Source: Desulfobulbaceae bacterium (GTDB lineage Bacteria; Desulfobacterota; Desulfobulbia; Desulfobulbales; Desulfobulbaceae). Taken from it: a stretch of DNA of 8,905 nt. The DNA is taken from assembly GCA_026986885.1 (NCBI GenBank), contig JALSNT010000484.1:1-8905 (forward strand). The letters are read 5' to 3'. The stretch's first letter is position 1. Each line of letters starts with the position of its first letter. Both the position numbers and the translations under genes were made by a program. Shown here piece by piece: positions 6,507-8,905 of the stretch. The notes below the pieces were generated by a model that saw only the letters and a list, made by a program, of their open reading frames with translations, was not told where the DNA came from and did not search any database.

Positions 6507-6559
6507 TAATCGGTGCAGCCTTTTCTCCTTCGTCTGCCAATACCTGACTGCACCGATTA
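6507..6559. repeat. 12-bp perfect inverted repeat with a 29-base loop
   Basis: TAATCGGTGCAG (6507-6518) and CTGCACCGATTA (6548-6559) are perfectly complementary, and GCA/TGC extend the stem past a single bulged G. No T run follows on either strand, so it is not a typical intrinsic terminator. It may be a structured RNA, a protein-binding cruciform or a relic of a mobile repeat. Confidence 0.6.
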
Positions 6560-6610
6560 TGCCGACTGCAACAGCATCAACATGGAAAGACATGCCCGCG
6601 CATAACGAAC

Positions 6611-6642
6611 ATGAATGGTGATTCATTTTAGCGGATTCATTT
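6611..6642. promoter_or_regulatory. Second ATGAAT-N4-ATTCAT dyad plus an extra half-site
   Basis: ATGAAT (6611-6616), GGTG, ATTCAT (6621-6626) repeats the arms and spacing of the site at 5195-5210. A further ATTCATTT lies at 6635-6642, 14 bases after ATTCATTT at 6621-6628, preceded by AGCGG much as AGCG precedes ATTCAT in the first site. It is about 110 bases upstream of the octaheme promoter, so an activator site is possible. Confidence 0.45.
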
Positions 6643-6720
6643 CTATACCGCATACAAAATAGAAAAGCAAGAGCTTATCAATTTTATGTTCTTTTTTATT
6701 CAACTAAAATGAAAATGCGG

Positions 6721-6764
6721 TTTGCGCAAATTTTCTTGACCGTGATCGTACTGGGGGATATTTT
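6721..6764 (+). promoter_or_regulatory. Promoter of the octaheme cytochrome gene, with an adjacent palindrome
   Basis: TTGACC (6736-6741, five of six), a 17-base spacer, and TATTTT (6759-6764, four of six) would start transcription near 6771, about 45 bases before the gene. A perfect 10-base palindrome, TTTGCGCAAA (6721-6730), ends 5 bases before the -35 box, a usual position for an activator or repressor site. Confidence 0.5.
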
Positions 6765-6814
6765 AGGTAGATATTCACTCATCATACTGGAATAAAACGA
6801 TATCCCAAGGATAA

Positions 6815-8248
6815 ATGAACCAGCGGTGCTCCATGAAAATCTTCACCTTTTCTCTTTTTCTTATTCTGTATCTGATGCTTGCCCGGGCAACCGTTTCCGA
6901 TGCCGGGATGATCAAAGGTCATCAATCGATACAAGGCCCCTTCACCTCTGTTGCCCAGGTCAACAACCAATGCATGGAGTGCCACAAACAACAGGCGGAT
7001 GATGTCCGTAAAAGCATCCACTGGCGATGGCAGCGCCAACGAATTATTAACGGCAAAACTGTTTTATCCAGTAAAGACAAGGATCTTTCCCGCTTTGCCG
7101 TTGCTGCCGGCAGCAATATAAAAGTTTGTCACAGGTGTCATATCAGTACCCTGCCGGCAAGCGCTGCAACTGTCGCCCCGCCGGCGGCAACTACGATCAA
7201 CTGCCTGGTCTGCCATGACACCACGGGGAGGTACAAATCGGGAGTACACCTTGACGAACTGGAGGAAATCGCCCGCAAAGCCGGTAGAGCATCCGTCCGT
7301 AATTGTCGAATATGCCATGAACGACAGTGCGGTCTGTCTCCGAACAATCACCAGACAGCGGCCGGTGACGTTCACCTGCAAAAATATGGATTCACCTGCT
7401 GGACATGCCATCCCGGAGGAGGGCATCATCTCTTCAGAAGAACAATGATACGTAACCCGCAACGACCGGAGGCACGGGGATGCGCAAGTTGCCACGGACA
7501 GAAAATACACACCCTGGCCCGACTGAACCGGCACGCCCTGCTCATCGGTTGCCAAAGCTGTCACATCCCGGTCTACGGCGATAAACATCCTGTGGTTGTC
7601 AGCTGGAACTGGCCGGCGACCGACAGTAGCTACAACCTCTACAGCCGCAACAACAGCGTCATCAGCAGTGGTGGTTTTCTTCAGGGCTCAGAAATTCGAC
7701 CGCTATATTTATGGGACGACGGATCGGACACCCTGTATACACGAGGTGACCGGGTACAACCGGGGCACATTACCATCCTGCAGGGTCCGGGTCCCCGCTC
7801 TCCAACATCAAAAATCATGCCCTTTTCCATCCAATACGGCATCCAGTTAGAGGACAGGAAATTTCACTATCTTCTCTCACCGCTGTTGGCCCGGCAACGG
7901 GCACCGTTCTGGAAGACCACCGAGCTGCAAGAGGCCGTTACCGCCGGCATGCGGGCAATTCTCCTGCCTTACAGCGGCGAATCGTCCACTGCCGTTACCG
8001 TCTCGCTGCGCCGAATCAACCACGGCGTAAAACCTGTGGATAAAGCCCTTGACTGCATGGATTGCCATGGTTCAGCCTCTCGTTTTTCCTGGCGGAAACT
8101 GGGCTACCGGCAGGATCCATGGATCGATGGCCGGGAAAACAGACAACCACCGCCGGCCACCATGAACACCCCAAGTATCAGCCTGCCGCCGGTTGAGGAA
8201 TCAGTACTGCCGGTGATGCCGAAAATGCCTGTGATACCGGTGCGATGA
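6815..8248 (+). CDS. Octaheme c-type cytochrome, tetrathionate reductase (OTR) family
   Basis: A 477-residue protein with a Sec signal peptide (KIFTFSLFLILYLML, cleavage near residue 30) and eight CXXCH sites: 53-57, 105-109, 130-134, 164-168, 195-199, 223-227, 246-250 and 414-418. Order and spacing, including the long heme-free part before the last site, match the OTR family, as do NCLVCHDTTGRYK (129-141), HW.W after the first heme, YGFTCWTCH, GCQSCHIPVY and INHGVKP. The Shewanella enzyme reduces tetrathionate, nitrite and hydroxylamine in vitro. Between the second and third hemes (110-129) lies an Ala/Pro/Thr-rich linker with no lysine, where I recall relatives carrying a GYGWKD-like loop. 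After the last heme is a ~59-residue Pro-rich tail. AAGG lies 4 bases before ATG 6815; ATG 6833 is an alternative. It stands alone behind its own promoter. Confidence 0.88.
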   Translation: MNQRCSMKIFTFSLFLILYLMLARATVSDAGMIKGHQSIQGPFTSVAQVNNQCMECHKQQADDVRKSIHWRWQRQRIINGKTVLSSKDKDLSRFAVAAGSNIKVCHRCHISTLPASAATVAPPAATTINCLVCHDTTGRYKSGVHLDELEEIARKAGRASVRNCRICHERQCGLSPNNHQTAAGDVHLQKYGFTCWTCHPGGGHHLFRRTMIRNPQRPEARGCASCHGQKIHTLARLNRHALLIGCQSCHIPVYGDKHPVVVSWNWPATDSSYNLYSRNNSVISSGGFLQGSEIRPLYLWDDGSDTLYTRGDRVQPGHITILQGPGPRSPTSKIMPFSIQYGIQLEDRKFHYLLSPLLARQRAPFWKTTELQEAVTAGMRAILLPYSGESSTAVTVSLRRINHGVKPVDKALDCMDCHGSASRFSWRKLGYRQDPWIDGRENRQPPPATMNTPSISLPPVEESVLPVMPKMPVIPVR

Positions 8249-8731
8249 TCGTTTATTACGCCGCTTCCACTGCGCCGGCGATAACGGATTTTTCCCGGCC
8301 CACAGGCCAAGATGCTGCTTATCGGCCCGTTGCTGGTCGCTACGCAGCTCCCGACACAAAGGCTGCTGTTGGCAATACTTTGGATAAAGCCATGCCGCAC
8401 CCCGACGTACCAACTCCCGATTAACAAGCCGCCCATCGCTTTTCACCAGGGCGACAATCCTGTGGTAGCGGTCCACATCCATGCGCTGAATGCTGACGAT
8501 TTTTCCCTTGATCATATCCCTGGTTATCCGACCGGCCTGTTTACCAAACGGCTGCCTGTACTCCGGGGCATCAATACCGTAAAGACGTATCTCATAGATG
8601 CGCCCGGCCCGTTTAACCAGGATAGAGTCTCCGTCCAGAACCCTAACCACCTTACCCTGCCAGGCAACCGCCTGACCGCACATAAGAAAAATAGTGACAA
8701 CCACGCCCACAATCCTGTTCTTCATCTCCAT
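8201..8731 (-). CDS. Secreted thermonuclease (staphylococcal nuclease family)
   Basis: A 176-residue protein with a signal peptide (MKNRIVGVVVTIFLMCGQAVA), so extracytoplasmic. The SNase fold core runs about 25-150 and all catalytic residues of the family appear: D33 and D35 (LDGDS, metal), R49 (IRLYG), D54 and E57 (IDAPE) and R91 (DRYHR), matching D19, D21, R35, D40, E43 and R87 of the staphylococcal enzyme. It should be a Ca-dependent nuclease of DNA and RNA. The frame can open at a TTG (8758); ATG 8731 or ATG 8725 fits the signal peptide better, and the AGGGA upstream fits 8731. The last 48 bases overlap the end of the octaheme gene on the other strand and encode an odd His/Arg-rich tail. 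No functional link to the cytochromes is evident. Confidence 0.88.
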   Translation of the reverse strand: MEMKNRIVGVVVTIFLMCGQAVAWQGKVVRVLDGDSILVKRAGRIYEIRLYGIDAPEYRQPFGKQAGRITRDMIKGKIVSIQRMDVDRYHRIVALVKSDGRLVNRELVRRGAAWLYPKYCQQQPLCRELRSDQQRADKQHLGLWAGKNPLSPAQWKRRNKRSSHRYHRHFRHHRQY

Positions 8732-8905
8732 ACCCTGTCCCTGTCTTGTCCTCAGCAATGATGAAATCGTACCTGAATCGAGCTTAATTCAGGGTGAATC
8801 ATGCCGACACACAATATCAACCCACAATATAATAGATCAAAATTTCGACACTACATTAAAAAAATTGTCAATAAAATGACACGAAAAGAGAATGTCCCTT
8901 GTTTT
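8732..8905 (-). promoter_or_regulatory. Upstream region of the nuclease gene
   Basis: A perfect inverted repeat, CCTGAAT (8772-8778) with ATTCAGG (8787-8793), lies about 40 bases before the nuclease start. CACAATAT occurs twice (8810-8817 and 8823-8830), 13 bases apart. On the minus strand a perfect TTGACA (8871-8866) has only a poor -10 at 17 bases (TCGAAA), while a good TATTAT (8834-8829) lacks a good -35, so the promoter cannot be fixed. No coding frame was recognised here. Confidence 0.35.

Larger units (their letters stand above)
6420..6653 (-). pseudogene. Possible remnant of a small membrane-protein gene
   Basis: A 77-codon frame, more likely to begin at the inner ATG at 6626. It reads CSLCAGMSF (residues 15-23), then a small-residue hydrophobic stretch (DAVAVGIIGAVRYW), a charged loop (QTKEKRLHR) and LLLAVPPALLCIIPFFHYF. 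This pattern resembles the first two helices of a family of small bacterial membrane proteins that start near 'MCFSAxxSF' and continue to 'IPLLF' (DUF6629-like, from memory). Those proteins are around 200 residues, so this would be a 5' fragment whose remainder I cannot find downstream in any frame. There is no good ribosome site. A 12-base inverted repeat and an operator-like dyad fall within the frame, which argues against a working gene. It could be chance. Confidence 0.3.

Noticed and set aside
7064..7588. 174-codon minus-strand frame
   Set aside because: Antisense to the octaheme gene, with no recognisable motifs; the heme-motif pattern on the plus strand is decisive.

Overview
The window looks like chromosome from an anaerobic, respiratory deltaproteobacterium, most likely Desulfobacterota (Desulfobulbales- or Geobacter-like). 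This is inferred from gene content and a mid-range GC, not from a marker gene. Four of the eight genes encode or assist multiheme c-type cytochromes or iron-sulfur/molybdenum redox proteins. No mobile element, CRISPR array, tRNA or rRNA was seen.

Minus strand, positions 5250 down to 1, is one operon for a membrane-bound complex iron-sulfur molybdoenzyme. In transcription order it holds a promoter (5250-5222), a TorD-like chaperone (5138-4596), a Tat-exported catalytic subunit of the polysulfide/thiosulfate reductase (PsrA/PhsA) branch (4599-2296), a four-cluster ferredoxin-type subunit (2281-1475), an exported nine-heme cytochrome built of three triheme modules (1346-351), and the first 83 codons of an NrfD/PsrC-type quinone-binding membrane protein (250 to beyond position 1). 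The chaperone and catalytic genes overlap by 4 bp. A GC-rich hairpin followed by five T lies between the ferredoxin and cytochrome genes. The parts suggest electron exchange between the quinone pool (NrfD), periplasmic cytochromes (nine-heme protein) and a sulfur-type substrate at the Mo site. Direction and substrate cannot be read from the sequence.

Positions 5251-5712 are a divergent intergenic region with promoter candidates, dyads and a possible alternative-structure leader. It precedes a plus-strand tetraheme cytochrome c3 (5713-6129), a plausible soluble partner of the complex, which ends at a clear intrinsic terminator (6160-6198).

Positions 6199-6814 are mostly non-coding. They hold a possible remnant of a small membrane-protein gene, a 12-bp perfect inverted repeat, and a dyad (ATGAAT-N4-ATTCAT) that also occurs in the leader of the minus-strand operon. 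A promoter at 6736-6764 precedes an eight-heme exported cytochrome of the octaheme tetrathionate reductase (OTR) family (6815-8248), which is divergent around its second heme. Its 3' end overlaps, tail to tail, a secreted staphylococcal-nuclease-type thermonuclease on the minus strand (8731-8201). The last ~170 bases are the upstream region of that nuclease.

Taken together the locus reads as a respiratory sulfur-compound module: a PsrA/PhsA-like complex wired to multiheme cytochromes, a c3 shuttle and an OTR-type terminal enzyme, possibly under one shared regulator.
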